A DNA stretch of 64,000 bases from Sclerodactyla briareus. Its lineage: Eukaryota; Echinodermata; Holothuroidea; Dendrochirotida; Sclerodactylidae. Position numbers and translations under genes: made by a program. The stretch spans positions 62,001 through 126,000 of the forward strand of contig JAODTK010004843.1 of NCBI GenBank assembly GCA_026419785.1, written 5' to 3'. The notes below the pieces were generated by a model. It saw only the letters and a list, made by a program, of their open reading frames with translations, was not told the DNA's origin and did no database searches. Shown piece by piece: positions 24,480 through 37,425 of the stretch (position 1 is the stretch's first letter; each line of letters begins with the position of its first letter).

Positions 24480-25860
24480 TGTACGCTCCAGCACTGCTAT
24501 TTGACATGGCTCCCCAAAGAAAGACACATAGGCTATCTAAACTGAACATACTGGCGTATGTAAAACGTGACTTGTTGTGAACGCATCGTCTCTTCGTCTA
24601 TTCTCATGGTGTAGCCACATTGGTCTGTCCAGCCCCTAGGTGTAGTTGTCCTCTTCGGTGTGGCACTCGCCCGCCAGTCCGTTAATCTCACCAGTGCTGC
24701 TTGCGCGTTCGTTATTGTCCAGCTACACGTCTTTGAGGTCAGTTGATTTATAAGCTTCATTTGAGGTTTGTAAAATACATATGAACAAAAAACTAACACA
24801 ACAGTAAATGAGAAAAGGATATCGCAGTCTGCTTTGGGGAGAAAACAGTTGGTTAATCATCTACATTCGCTATTCTACTACATTACCTAATATTTTTGCA
24901 TATGAAAGACAGTGCTCACTGCATTCGTTTGCTAATTGGACAATGTTGAATTTGTGACAACCTGCGATTGTTATGTTTGGGCATGCCATGAGACGGTCGG
25001 TTACATTTTGGAGCAGACGGCAGGGTGGGGAGCGGCATAAAACTATTCAAATATTAGACTGCTGGGGATCTACTCATTTTATGATCAAGAGGCGTTAGTT
25101 TTGTTGATTAGGAAACAAGCGCTATTCATTTATAATCAACGGTTGGGGGGTACTTCCGGCGAATTCTCACAAGGTACCATACCGGCCGGCTCACCCTAGT
25201 TATGACCATACAAACGATGTTGAGAGAGAAGAAAAGAAAATGTTAGTAAAACAAAAATGCTCCCATTTAATGGGAACATGTTAGAGAAATGAGAGCAACA
25301 AACACATAGGTGATTCGAAACGCTACCCCAGAGATGCATGGAATTGTAATGCCTATACTAAATTATCAAATGAGACATTTGTTTGCGCAATAATCTGAGG
25401 CATATGCGCTTTGAAATTACCGGACGCAATGAAATGTTGCAGTTATTCAGGTGGGACGGATCCTACCTTAGATTTCGTCACGAGTTAGCCTATCCCTATT
25501 GCAAGAATGTTTAGTATTTCAACCTAGATTATATTCAGCTTTGTCTGTACGCTCCAGCACTGCTATTTGACATGGCTCCCCAAAGAAAGACACATAGGCT
25601 ATCTAAACTGAACATACTGGCGTATGTAAAACGTGACTTGTTGTGAACGCATCGTCTCTTCGTCTATTCTCATGGTGTAGCCACATTGGTCTGTCCAGCC
25701 CCTAGGTGTAGTTGTCCTCTTCGGTGTGGCACTCGCCCGCCAGTCCGTTAATCTCACCAGTGCTGCTTGCGCGTTCGTTATTGTCCAGCTACACGTCTTT
25801 GAGGTCAGTTGAGTGATAAAAGCTCTCCTTGAGGTGTAAAATAATCTGCAAAAAAACTAA
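24480..25860. repeat. Near-identical neighbouring units, offset ~1,065 bp
   Basis: From the block CTTTGTCTGTACGCTCCAGC to ACGTCTTTGAGGTCAGTTGA, about 290 bp read identically at 24,475-24,750 and 25,540-25,815. Other pairs of units differ every 10-20 bp. Such local identity suggests a recent unequal exchange, or a collapse/consensus artefact of assembly. Confidence 0.7.
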
Positions 25861-28800
25861 ACACAACAGTAAATGAGAAAAGGATATCGCAGTCTGCTTT
25901 GGGGAGAAAACAGTTGGTTAATCATCTACATTCGCTATTCTAGCTACAGTACCTTAATATTTTGCATATGAAAGACAGAGCTCACTGCGTGCGTCTCATT
26001 GGACAATGTTTGAATTTTGTGACAACCTGAGAATTTGTACGTTAGGGCATGCCATTGAGTCGGTTACCATTTTGGAGCAGCGGCAGGGTAGGGTGAGCGG
26101 GCATTATAAAACTTATTTCCATTATCGCTGCTGGGGAATCTACTCATGTTAGATCAGAGCGCTGGTTGCAGTTCGCAACAAGGTGGCGGGGTGGAGGGGA
26201 GGAACTAGTCGGAACATACAGCCGCTGGGGCTCAATATGATATAATCAAGGTTTGGGGTAGGTACTCCGTGCATTTCTCACTAGGTACCATTCCGGCCGG
26301 CTCACCCTAGTTATGACCATACAAACGATGTGAGAGAGAGAAGAAAGGAAAATGTCAGTAAAACAAAAATACTACCATTAATGGGAACAGGTTAGAGAAA
26401 TGAGATCAACCAAACACATAGGTGATTCGAAAAGGTACCCCAGAGATGCACCGAGTTTGTAACGCCGATACTAACTTATTAAATGAGCATTGTTGGGCAA
26501 ATAATCCCAGGCATGTGCACTCACCGGAGGCAATTGAAACGTTGCGGATTCGGGGGGGACGGATCTTACCTTTAGTTCAGTTCAGAGTTGGCCCTATTGC
26601 AAGAATGTTTAGTGTGTCAACCTGGATTCTATTCAGCTTTGTATCGTTCCGCACTGCTAAATACGACAGGACTTCCCCCAAGACACCTAGGCTATCTGAA
26701 CTGAACACACTGGCGTATGTAAACCCTGACCTTTTTGTGACGCATCGTCCATCGTCCCTGCTCATGGGTAAGCCACCATTATGTCTCTCCAGCCAAGGTG
26801 TAGTTCCTCCTCAGTGTGATACGCGCCCGCCAGTCAGTCATCTCCCCGGTGCTGCTTCTGCTTGGTGTGTCCCAGCTCCACTCTTTGAGGTCTGTTGATT
26901 GATCTGCTCCCATAGGTGTGAAATAATCTGCAAAAGAAACACAACAGTAGTGAGAAACTGTCTTCATTCAATGTGTTTACGTTAAACATGTAACAATCCA
27001 ACACGCTAAGTTGAAGGGAGACCATCAAGATCGGTACACATTGCAGGAAATCGCGTCTGCTTTGGGAAGAAAACAGTTGTTAATTACCTACATCGCTATT
27101 CACGATCTAGCTTAATATTTTGCATATAAAGACCGACTCACTGCCGCGTTTGCTATTGACATTTGTTGAATTTTGTGACAACCTGCCATTGTTCTGTCAG
27201 GGCATGCAATGAGACGTCGTTACATTTTGGAACAGACGCGGGGTGGGAGCGCTGAAACTATTCAAATATTGGACTCTGGGGATCTACTCATGTTGGATAA
27301 TGTTTGAATTCCGATGCAACCTGGCGTGTCGTTCGTTAAACCGTGTCAAGCGACGTTTGGTTGCATTTCGTAACAGGTGGCGGGGTGGGTGGGTATAACC
27401 TAGTCATTACAGTCCGCTGGGGCTCTAGTCATTTATAAGCAGGGTTGGGTACTCGGCACATTTCTCACAAGGTTACCCATCCGGCGGCTCACCCTAAGTA
27501 TGAACATACAACGATGTTGTAGGAGAGACAAGAAATGTCGTAACACAAAAATGTTCCCATTCAATGTGAATATGTGAGAGCAGTCAAACACATAGTGATT
27601 CGAAACTGTACCCCAGAGATGCACGAGTTGTAACTCCTATACTAAATTATTAAATGAGACATTGTTTTGGCAATAATCCCAGGCCATGTGAACTTTTGAA
27701 ATTACCGGACGCAATGAATGTGTGCAAGTATTCAGTGGCACGGATCCTACCTTAGATTTCAGTCAGAGTTGGCCCTATTGCAAGAATGTTTAGTTTTTCA
27801 CTCGATTAATATTCACTTGTACGTTCCAGCACTGCTATTTGACAGGACTTCCAGAGACATATAGGCTATTTAAACTGACCACACTGGCGTACGTAATACG
27901 CGACCTGTAGTGAACGCTCGTCTCTTCGTCATTCTCATGGTGTGCCACATTGTCGGTCCAACCCCAGGTGTTACACTTCCTCCTTCGGTTTGTGGCACTC
28001 GCCCGACAGTCCGTTAATCTCACCGTTGCTGCTTTGCTTCGTTGGTGTGTCCCAGCTCCACGTCATTGAGTCATTAATTGATCCTGCTTTTCATAGTGTT
28101 TGAAATGACTGCAAAAACTAACACAACAGTAAATAAGAACTGGTCTCATTCGATGTGTTCCATAATAATGTACAAAGCCAACACGCTATATTTGACATAG
28201 AACATTCAGTTTGGTTACACTTGTAGTCCTTCTTTGGGGAGGAAACATAGTTGATTACTTACTACATTCGCTATTCTACTACTATGTTTGAATTTTTTGT
28301 GACCACGCAATGTTCGTTAGGGCATTACATGAGACGTCGGTTACATTTTGGACCAAGGTGGCGGGGAGATGAAGCTAGTCAAACTTACGCCGCTGGGGCT
28401 CGATTCATGAGATATGATCAGGGTTTGGGGAAACTCCGTGCGTTTCTCACAAGGTACCATACCGGCCGGCTCACCCTAGTTATGACCATACAAACGATGT
28501 TAGAGCGAAAAAAATGTTAGTAAAACGAAAATGCTCCCATTTAATGAAACATGTTAGAGAAGAGAGCAACAAACACATAGGTGATTCGAAACGGTACCCC
28601 AGAGATGCACAGAGTTGTAACGCCTATACTAAATTATTACATGAACATTTGTTTGGCATAATCCAGGCATGTGCATTTTGAAATTCAACCGAACGTCAAC
28701 GAAATGTTGCAGTATTCGTGAAACGGATCCTACCTTAGATTTTCATTCCATAGTGCGGCCTATTGCAAGAATGTTAGTGTTTCAACTCGATTATTTCATC

Positions 28801-31679
28801 TTTGTACGTTTTCGCCAGGCAGCGTTGTCTACTTTTGGACAGGACTTCCCAAAGACCCATAGCGATCTAAACTGAACACACTTGCGTATGTAAAACGTGA
28901 CTTGTTGTGAACGCATCGTCTCATCGTCCATTCTCATGGTTTAGCCACATTGGTCTGTCCGCCCAAGTGTGTTTCCGTCCTCAGTGTGATACTCGCCCGC
29001 GCATCCTACCCAGTCATCTCACGGTGCTGTTTGCTGCGTTGTGTGTCCACTCCTCGTCTTTTGAGGTCTGTTGATTGATCTGCTCCCATAAGGTGTGAAA
29101 AAAGCTGCAAAAAGTACCCAACAGTAAGTGAGAAACTGTTCTCATTCAATGTTTTACATTCAAACAATGTACCAAATCCAACACGCTATAAGGACCATGG
29201 AGACCATCATTCTGGTACACATTTCAGGAAATCGCAGCTGCTTTAGGAGAAAACATTTGGTTAATTACCTACATTCGTCATTCTACTATATAGCTTCATT
29301 TTTGCATATGAAGACAGAGCTCACTGATGCGTTTTGGCTAATTGGACAATGTTTGAATTTGTGACAACCTGCAAATTGTTCTGTCAGGGCATGCAATGAG
29401 ACGTCGGTTACATTTGGGAACGGACGTTTGGTGGGGGAGCAGCTGAAACTAGTCAACTATGGACTGCTGGGGTAGCCTACTCAGTGTTGATCAAGTATTA
29501 CTATTGGATAATGTTTGAATTCCGAGGCAACCTGTGTCGGTTTCTGTTAACGTGTCAAGAACGTTGGTTTTGCCAATTTCGGAAACACGTGGAGGGGTGG
29601 GTGGGGGACTCCACTAGTCATTACAGTCCGCTGGGGCTCTATCATGTTATAATCAGGTTGGGGGTACTCCGCACATTATCACAAGGTACCATTCCGGCCG
29701 GCTCACCTAAGTATGACATACACACGATTTGAAGAGCGAAGAAAAGAAATTTTATCAAAAATGTTCCCATTCAATGGGAATATGTTAGAGCAACAAACAC
29801 TAGGTGATTAGAAATGGTACCCCAGAGATGCATGGAATTGTGATGCCTATACTAATTATTAAATGGACATTTGTTTGGGCATATCGCACACATCTGCGGC
29901 CGCTGAAATTCACCATACTCATTAATGTTGCAGTATAACTGCGGGACGGATCCTACCTTGATTTCATTCAGAGTTTTCGCCTTATTGCAAGAATGTTTAG
30001 TTCAACCTAGATTATATTCCGCTTTGTCCTTACGTTTCAGCACTACTATTTGACAGGACTCCATAAGACACATAGGCTATTAAACTGAACATATGGCGTA
30101 TGTAAACCATGACCTGTTTGAACGCATCGTCTCGTCGTCCATTCTCTGGTGTAGCCCATTGTCGGTCCAACCCCAAGGTGTAAGTTCCCTCCTCGGTTTT
30201 GGCACTCGCCCGCCAGTCCGTTAATCGCCCGGTGGCTGCTTGCTTCGTTGGTGTGTCCAGCTCCACGTCATTGACTTCAGTTAATTGATCTGCTTTCATA
30301 AGGTGTGAAATATCTCAAAAACTAACACAACAGTAAATAAGAAACTGGTCTTCATTCGATGTGTTACCATAACATATGTGAACAAATCCAACACGCTAGA
30401 GTTGACGGGAGCCATCAGTTTGGTACACTTGTAGTCTGCTTTGGGAGGAAACAGAGTTGGTTCTTACCTACATTCGCTATTTCTACTAATATGTTTTGAA
30501 TTTTGTGACACCTCCAATTGTTCTTTAGGCATGGACTGAACTCGGTGTACATTTTTGATCAGTGGCGGGGTGGAGGTGGAACTAGCAACATTACAGGCCG
30601 CGGGCTCTAGGCATGATATAATCGAAGTTTGGGGGTACTCGTGCATTTCTCACTATACCATTCGCCGGCCACCCTAGTTATGACCATACAAACGATGTTG
30701 AGAGCGAACAGGAAAATGTTAGTACACCGAAAATGCTCCCTTTAATGAGAACATGTTAGAGAACTTCGAGCAACAAACACATAGTGATTTCAAACGGTAC
30801 CACCCAGAGATGCACGAGTTGTCACGCCTATACTAATTATTAAATGAGACATTTGTTTGGGCATTAATCCCAGGCATGTGCACTTTTGAAATTACCGGAC
30901 GAAATGCATGTTTTGCAGTACTCGGGTGGAACGGATCCTACCTTATATTTCAGTTCCGAGTTCGCCCTATTGCAGAATGTTTGAGTGTTTCAAACCTCGA
31001 TTATATTCCAGCATTGTACGTTCCAACACTGCTTTTTTACAGGACTTCCCAAAGACACATAGGCTATCTAAACTGAACCACATGGGTATGTAAAACATGA
31101 CGCTGTTTAAACGCATCGTCTCAATCGCCCTTCTCATGGTTTTACCACATGGTCTGTCCAGCCGCAAGGTTGTAGTTCCGTCCTCAGTGGTGACTCCCTC
31201 GCCCGGCCAGGTCCGTCGCGAATCTCCCAGTGCTGCTGGGCTGCGTTGGGGGGTTCCAGCGCTCCTCGTCTTATGTGAGGTCTGTTGATTGATCTGCTCC
31301 CATAAGGTGTGAAATACTCCTGCAAAAATTAACACAACAGTAATTGAGAAACTGGTCCCATTCAATGTTTTCACATGAAACACATGTAACAAATCCAAAC
31401 ACGCTATATTGACCTGTGCGACCAATCATGCTGTGTACTCATTTCAGGAAATCGCAAGTCTGCTTTGGGAAGAAAACAGTTGTTGTTAATACCTACAGTC
31501 GCTATTCTACTATATAGCTTAATATTTTTTTTTAATATTTTTGCTATGAGAAGACAAGCTCACTGCATGCGTTTGCTAATTGGCACGTGTTTTGGAATTG
31601 TGTGACAACCTGGCGAAATTGTTCGGTCAGGGCCTGCAATGGACGTTCGGTTACATTTTGGATAGACGGGGGGTGGGTG

Positions 31680-34600
31680 AGCAGCTGAAACTATTCAATA
31701 TTAGACTGCTGGGATCTACTCATTTATAACAAGTTATATTACTAATTGTGGATAATGTTGGAATTCCGAGGCAACCTGTGTGTCGGGTCTGTTAAAAAAC
31801 CGTGTCAAGAGACGTTGGTTGCATTTCGGAAACAGGGTGGAAGGTTGGGGTGGCTGGGGGATGAAACTAGTCAATTACAGTCCGCTGGGTCTCTAGTCCT
31901 CCTGTTAGAATCAAGGTTTGGGGGTACTTTACTCCGCACATTTCTCACAAGGTAACCATTTCCGGCCGGCTCACCCTGAAAATGAACATACAAACGATGT
32001 TAGAGAGAGAAAGAAAATGTTAGTAGAACTACAATGCCCTTTACAAAATGGGAATACTGTTAGAGAAATGAAGAGCACAAACACATAGGTTATTCGAACG
32101 GTACCCCAGAGATGCATGGAATTGGTAATGCCCATACTAAATTATTAAATGCGACATTTGTTTGGGCAATAATCTCAGGCATATACGCTTTTGAAATTAC
32201 CGGACGCAATGAACTTTTGCCGTGTATTCAGGTGGGACGGATCTACCTTTCAGTTTTCATAGTTCGCCCTGAGCTTATGGTTTGCCCCTTCCTCAGCGCT
32301 TTATTCTAACAGGACGCTTTATCTAATAGAAATTCAATCAAATTAATGACCATCAACACATCCGATTCCAGAAAATGTTAACGTAACGGGACGCATACCT
32401 TACCATGCACCCCAGCTTTACGCTTCAAAATGATCAAGGTCAAAGGTGGATCACAATCTACCCAGTTGGTGGAAATGCAACGAACTTTCAAAAACTGCAT
32501 AATTATGCTAATTAAACACATTAATGGACCGCCCAGTGACCCCGACTTCCCTTTTAATTTTCTCGGCGAACCCTGGTAGACCAACACCACCAGGTTTTGC
32601 GTAGATTCCGGCAAACCGTGAAAAATTCCACACAATACAAGTTAGACCACCTAATTAGCATTTTTAGGCCGGAAATCTTGACCAGTTGCCTACAGGCCAC
32701 ACTACATCCCTTTAGACATACAGTTCTCTGCGTTATCCTGCTAAACGAGCTAAACAATATTTACATAAAATGAGCTAATTACCCCATCTAATCATATGGC
32801 GTGTACAACCAACCCCTGTGCTACACACGAAGTCAGCCTAACGGTTTTTTAGGAATCCTACGAGAAATCTGTGACACACACACACGCACACTCATCACAC
32901 TACACGTCCAAGTGGCGACTATGTGCTCTTCCTTAATTTCATTCAGTCGAAACAAACGGGTCCCAAACAGTTCCCCTGAGGACACCAGAGAGGACTTCTG
33001 TATATACGCAAGGACTCACAATGGTCTCTGTTGCGATTGATAATGATTTAGCCCATCCAGTGTTTTCCGTCCCTAAGAGCCATCAAAGTTTGTATATCAG
33101 ATGAATTATGGAGTGATTACTTATTATGATTATGGGGAAAAATGCGCGATGAAGGTTTATGATAAATACAAATCATGCAGCGAAAAGCTATAACATTGTC
33201 GTAAAGTTTCCGTAGAACAATACTACACAAATGTTTAAATCAACATGGACAAATATATCCTATATTTTTGGGATTATTCAATAAATAGGATAACCACTAA
33301 TGAACAATACAGCATATTCTGGTTCATACTAATACATAACACGAACATTAACGCAACCCTGGGAATACTCCAATCTTGTCGAATTACGATCTGCTTTGCG
33401 AAAGATTTATACCTATTGCTTTCATTCACCTGTGTCATATTTTAGGATGCTTTCTTAACCAGTGGCTTCCCATAATTTTACACATATCGTAACTGGCAGT
33501 GGATACTCCACTTTTCCGGTGTAGGAATAATCATTGGGGAAGTTACCTGGCCCGAGGTTTAGTTCTCTTCTCTGCTGTGATTTATTTAGCGCATTTTGCT
33601 AGAGGCTTCTTTGCCCATGCGAACATTTGCCGTAACACTTTGGATATTACCGGATGATCGATATGTTATGTACTTGTTTAAGTTATGCATTGTTTTGTGA
33701 AATAGTAACAGGTACCAGGGTCACATTTATTTGCTAAGGACTCGAGGGGACTTGGACTCGGCGGAAGCCAATACTCGGACGTCGGATACTGAATGACTCG
33801 GCTCGGATTGAGAAGATTTCGCCGAGCATCACTCACTGCCTATATAGGTGGCCCACTGTTTGCAAATTTTTTCCATTTTAGAAATTGTGATACCCCGTTT
33901 CACCTGGTGACACTAACCAGACCGAAATGAACTCTCCTACCCGGGTTGGGACGAAGCCAGCTTCACAGCACTCTGGAAATATCGATATCACAGTGGGCAG
34001 TGCATTTACGTTGTATAGTTATTGTCAGGAATGTTTCCCGAAATGGACTAGCAGAGTAATTTCAATGTCTTGGTCGTTTTGTTTTCACCACTTAGATATT
34101 TTCATGAATCCAAGTAATTTATTATCTAGATTACCATTAAATTACTATATCAACTGATAGCCCCCCCCCCCCCCGCCCCCATAAAAGCCTCAGGATCATC
34201 CCAAATCTTGAAGAACAACTAATTCTATAGCAATGACTGATCCTAAATAGTGGATTAATATGGTTGTCCCATTGACCCACTGGTGACTCAGATGACCTTC
34301 TAACTTGACCCCGAAAACAATAGATCATTACTCACCAGGGGGACACCATATCAAGTATGAGCTTGATCCATCAGGTGGGTGTCAAGTTGTGTGCCACAAG
34401 GTTAAATTGGCCAATCTATCGTTTCACAATTCCCCACTTTTTCACCAAACGCTACCCGTGCTCAACACAAAAACAATATGTTTGCCCGTGAGCCCATAAG
34501 AAAGCAGAATGCCAATTTCAGCTGGATCGGACCAAATGCTCTGGCTAATTTGCTCCACAAGTTGTTAAATAACTGAACCTCTGTGATCTCAGATGACTTT

Positions 34601-37425
34601 GAACCTGACCCCCAAAGCAATAGTGGATTCCCACCATGTTCTCGACCCCCCGAGAACCCACATACCCAGTATTACTTGATCCATGCCACTGTGGGGTCAG
34701 TTAATTTGTGTCCACAAGCTAAATTTGCCAAACTATCCTTTTTACACTCAATTTTCCAAACTTTTCGACCAAACATAACCCCTCTAAGAACATGTAGGTT
34801 CTTCTTACTCCACATGAGAAAGCGTATGCTAAATTTTCAGCTCGATCCAGGGAGACCAAGCGTTCAAAATTGATTGATTTTTCCTAATGTTTTCCCGCTG
34901 ATTTATTAAGGTTATTTTACAGTGACCTTGGCCCATTCCACATGGTTAAAGAATTGTACATACCTCCGTCTACATAATCATGTAAATTGAAAGTTATCGA
35001 TGTGTGCGCTTTGTAATAAACATAAAAAGAGTGTTTTCTCTTGGGTCCCTGTACAGTGTTACGAATTACGATGTCTGACACACAATGATATGAGTATGCA
35101 TAAATTGTGCCCGAAGTACCGAGATCGGACTGGTTGGAAAAAAGTTCAAAATTTGTTATCCCTGTTGTGGAAACAAGGGCGGGACTTCCGTATACACATT
35201 TCGCGGATAGGTCGGTATTTTTCGCGACATGGATGATATTGGATCGCGGGATTGACGTTTTTTTTATACTTCCAAGGGATCCCATAGTAATGCAGCGTCT
35301 GAAAAACAAGGGGGGGGCGGGCGTATTCGCCCCGAAAGTTAAAAGAGAGCTCTCGAAATCACATGGGGGGGGGGGGGCCGAAGAAATATCAAAATATTGA
35401 GAAATGCTCGCCCTGCAAATTCTTCATTGAGCATGTTATATAACATCAAAAGAGATTCTGATTTTATGCCAAAACTAATCGAAAATATTCACGATTTCTG
35501 TGAATTGCGATCGTTCGGTAATACCATTGGTTCGTTAGTTATCAGCGGTACGGTCGATAAAATATTCTGGAGTTCACACATGACTACTACATTGAACCTC
35601 CGGCCAACCCAGCACAGTTTTATGACGTACGCATATGCATTGACCCCTGAAGCCGGTAAGGCTCCTGTACTGCATACAAACGTGTGGACATAGACGTCCA
35701 GCTCACTGTACAACCAGAACCAACTGTCTCGCTACCTGAGAACCATGAACTCTACTCTCATTTTATGTGTTTTTTGGAAATATTCGCAAATGCAATAATT
35801 GCATTGCCGGAGAGCCGATTGTCGTCTCCGATATGGGGAGGGGGGGGGAGGTGGGAGGGGGGGGAATGACCCTTTTCACAGAAAAATAGTGTGTTGAAAA
35901 CACAGAGTCACGTGGGCAGTCCTCGGGGAATATTGGTGGGCGACAGATGTCTCCCCTCGCCCCGCGCCCTGGCAAATATCGGAATCATCCTTCAGTTAGC
36001 TACCAAGAATTTTAACCGTAGCTACGTAGATCGTAGCTATCAATTCCTCACACTTGTTTACCTGCAAGACATGTACAATATAACAATGATTTAGAACATG
36101 GACAATTGACTACTGGCCTCCCGAAATAGACTATCATTGATTTTGAGTGAAAATCGCACAGAGCGAAGCGGCCTACTATAAGGTATTAATGGTTAGATCA
36201 GATTAGCTAGGGTCAACCCATGGGGGTGGAGTAGGCCTGCAGTATCCCTGGGATGTAAACTCTTGTGGTGAAGGAAAACACGTCCCTCCAGAAATTCATA
36301 GTAGGAATTGAATAACACAACAAGCAGCCGTGCCTTATTCCTCTCGGCTCGGCCACTACTCCATAGTCCCGGGAGTCACTGCAACATCATGGTTTAAACT
36401 TGAAGCCTTACGCTAGCTCAGCTACGCACGAGCCGCGCGGCTTGCTTTAAATATGCGGGCAGAACCCATTTCCCTTAAGTTGTACTGTGTTTGCGGTGGT
36501 AATTAAATAGGGGGGGGGAGAGGGGGGCATGAGCCCAGAAATCACCCCCCCGAACTATCCGGGATTCTGCTACTGACTGCGGGTCCTTGATGTGAACGTG
36601 CATCAGAAACAACCACCAGAATACACCGTAACAGTCTGACCATTAATTATTTTATATTATATAACTTCTGATTTCCTGGATGGCCATTTTCTCCTGGAAA
36701 GAGACCTACTCTCTCATAGACGGCTCTTCTGCAAATTAAACAACCGGGGCCGATTTGCCTCAAAGAATCATAAGGTCGAAGTTGCACACCAGTATGGGGT
36801 GTCGCCACTTCTGTGCGAACATGCATCCGACAGATCAATTTCAGATATTTGTTGGGAACAGTCCTCTCAGGTCAAAACTGCCTGAGAAAAGGCCTGCACT
36901 CTAGTTGCCAACCGGCGCGCGCGACAACATCACCTAATACCCAGACTGCAGTACGTAGAATGGCGCGAAACTTGTGCTTCCTCTACTTTCACTGCTTTCA
37001 TGGATCACTGATTCGCTGAATCGCTGACACATGGTTTACCATTTGTTGCGCCATGTTAACTGACCAATCCGATTAGTCGCGTTCCGTGCAACTGACAACC
37101 ACAATTTGCAAAATCGATTCAATCCCTTCGTCGCGCTAAACAGGCTGCTCATATTGTACAACCAGGGATTAGGTAAATTTTAGGTTGGGGTTTGTTTCGG
37201 GATCACCGTACACAACCATGGAAGCACATCTTAATTCATAAGGACCCTGCATTGACCTTTGTTAAACCAAAAAGATACAACTGTGCCTACGCATAGGTTT
37301 GACCGAATCAACTCCTTCATGGAATTCCGCCAGTTGAATATTCTAGATTGTTCCGTATGTTTCAGCCAACAATGTCAGTTCAAACGCACGGTTGCAGATT
37401 GTGCGTGCCTCCCAACTAACTCCGG
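31680..37425. repeat. Tandem ~5.7-kb duplication, copy 1
   Basis: Copy 1 begins in the truncated array unit (CAGCTGAAACTATTCAATAT at about 31,682) and runs to the GTGCGTGCCTCCCAACTAAC block at about 37,400. Its blocks recur in the same order in copy 2: 32,285/38,022; 32,810/38,545; 33,900/39,605; 34,930/40,625; 35,330/41,040; 35,850/41,530 (purine tract); 36,230/41,935; 36,790/42,480; 37,140/42,840. It contains no recognisable gene. Inside it a ~290-bp TGACC-type segment is itself doubled (34,270-34,560 and 34,570-34,870). Small indels separate the copies throughout. Confidence 0.92.

Larger units (their letters stand above)
19388..32305. repeat. Tandem array of ~1.0-1.3 kb units (about 11 copies)
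   Basis: Units start near CTACATTCGCTATTCTACTA and recur at about 19,390 (diverged), 20,690, 22,530, 23,803, 24,860, 25,925, 27,085, 28,265, 29,280, 30,470 and 31,495. Other landmarks present once per unit are GGTACCATTCCGGCCGGCTC, AAATGTTAGTAAAACAAAAA, GGTACCCCAGAGATGCA, GACGGATCCTACCTTAGATT, CTCATGGTGTAGCCACATTG and CTAACACAACAGTAAATGAG. The second interval (1.84 kb) contains an extra partial unit. Copies differ by many small indels, but adjacent copies can be identical for hundreds of bases (24,480-24,760 versus 25,545-25,825). The array is truncated at about 32,300. A further partial unit lies at 37,430-37,990. Confidence 0.92.

Noticed and set aside
34917..35309. 130-codon minus-strand frame with a similar one at 40,624-40,968
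   Set aside because: Both are in homologous positions of the 5.7-kb duplication; the frames diverge by frameshift and match no family.
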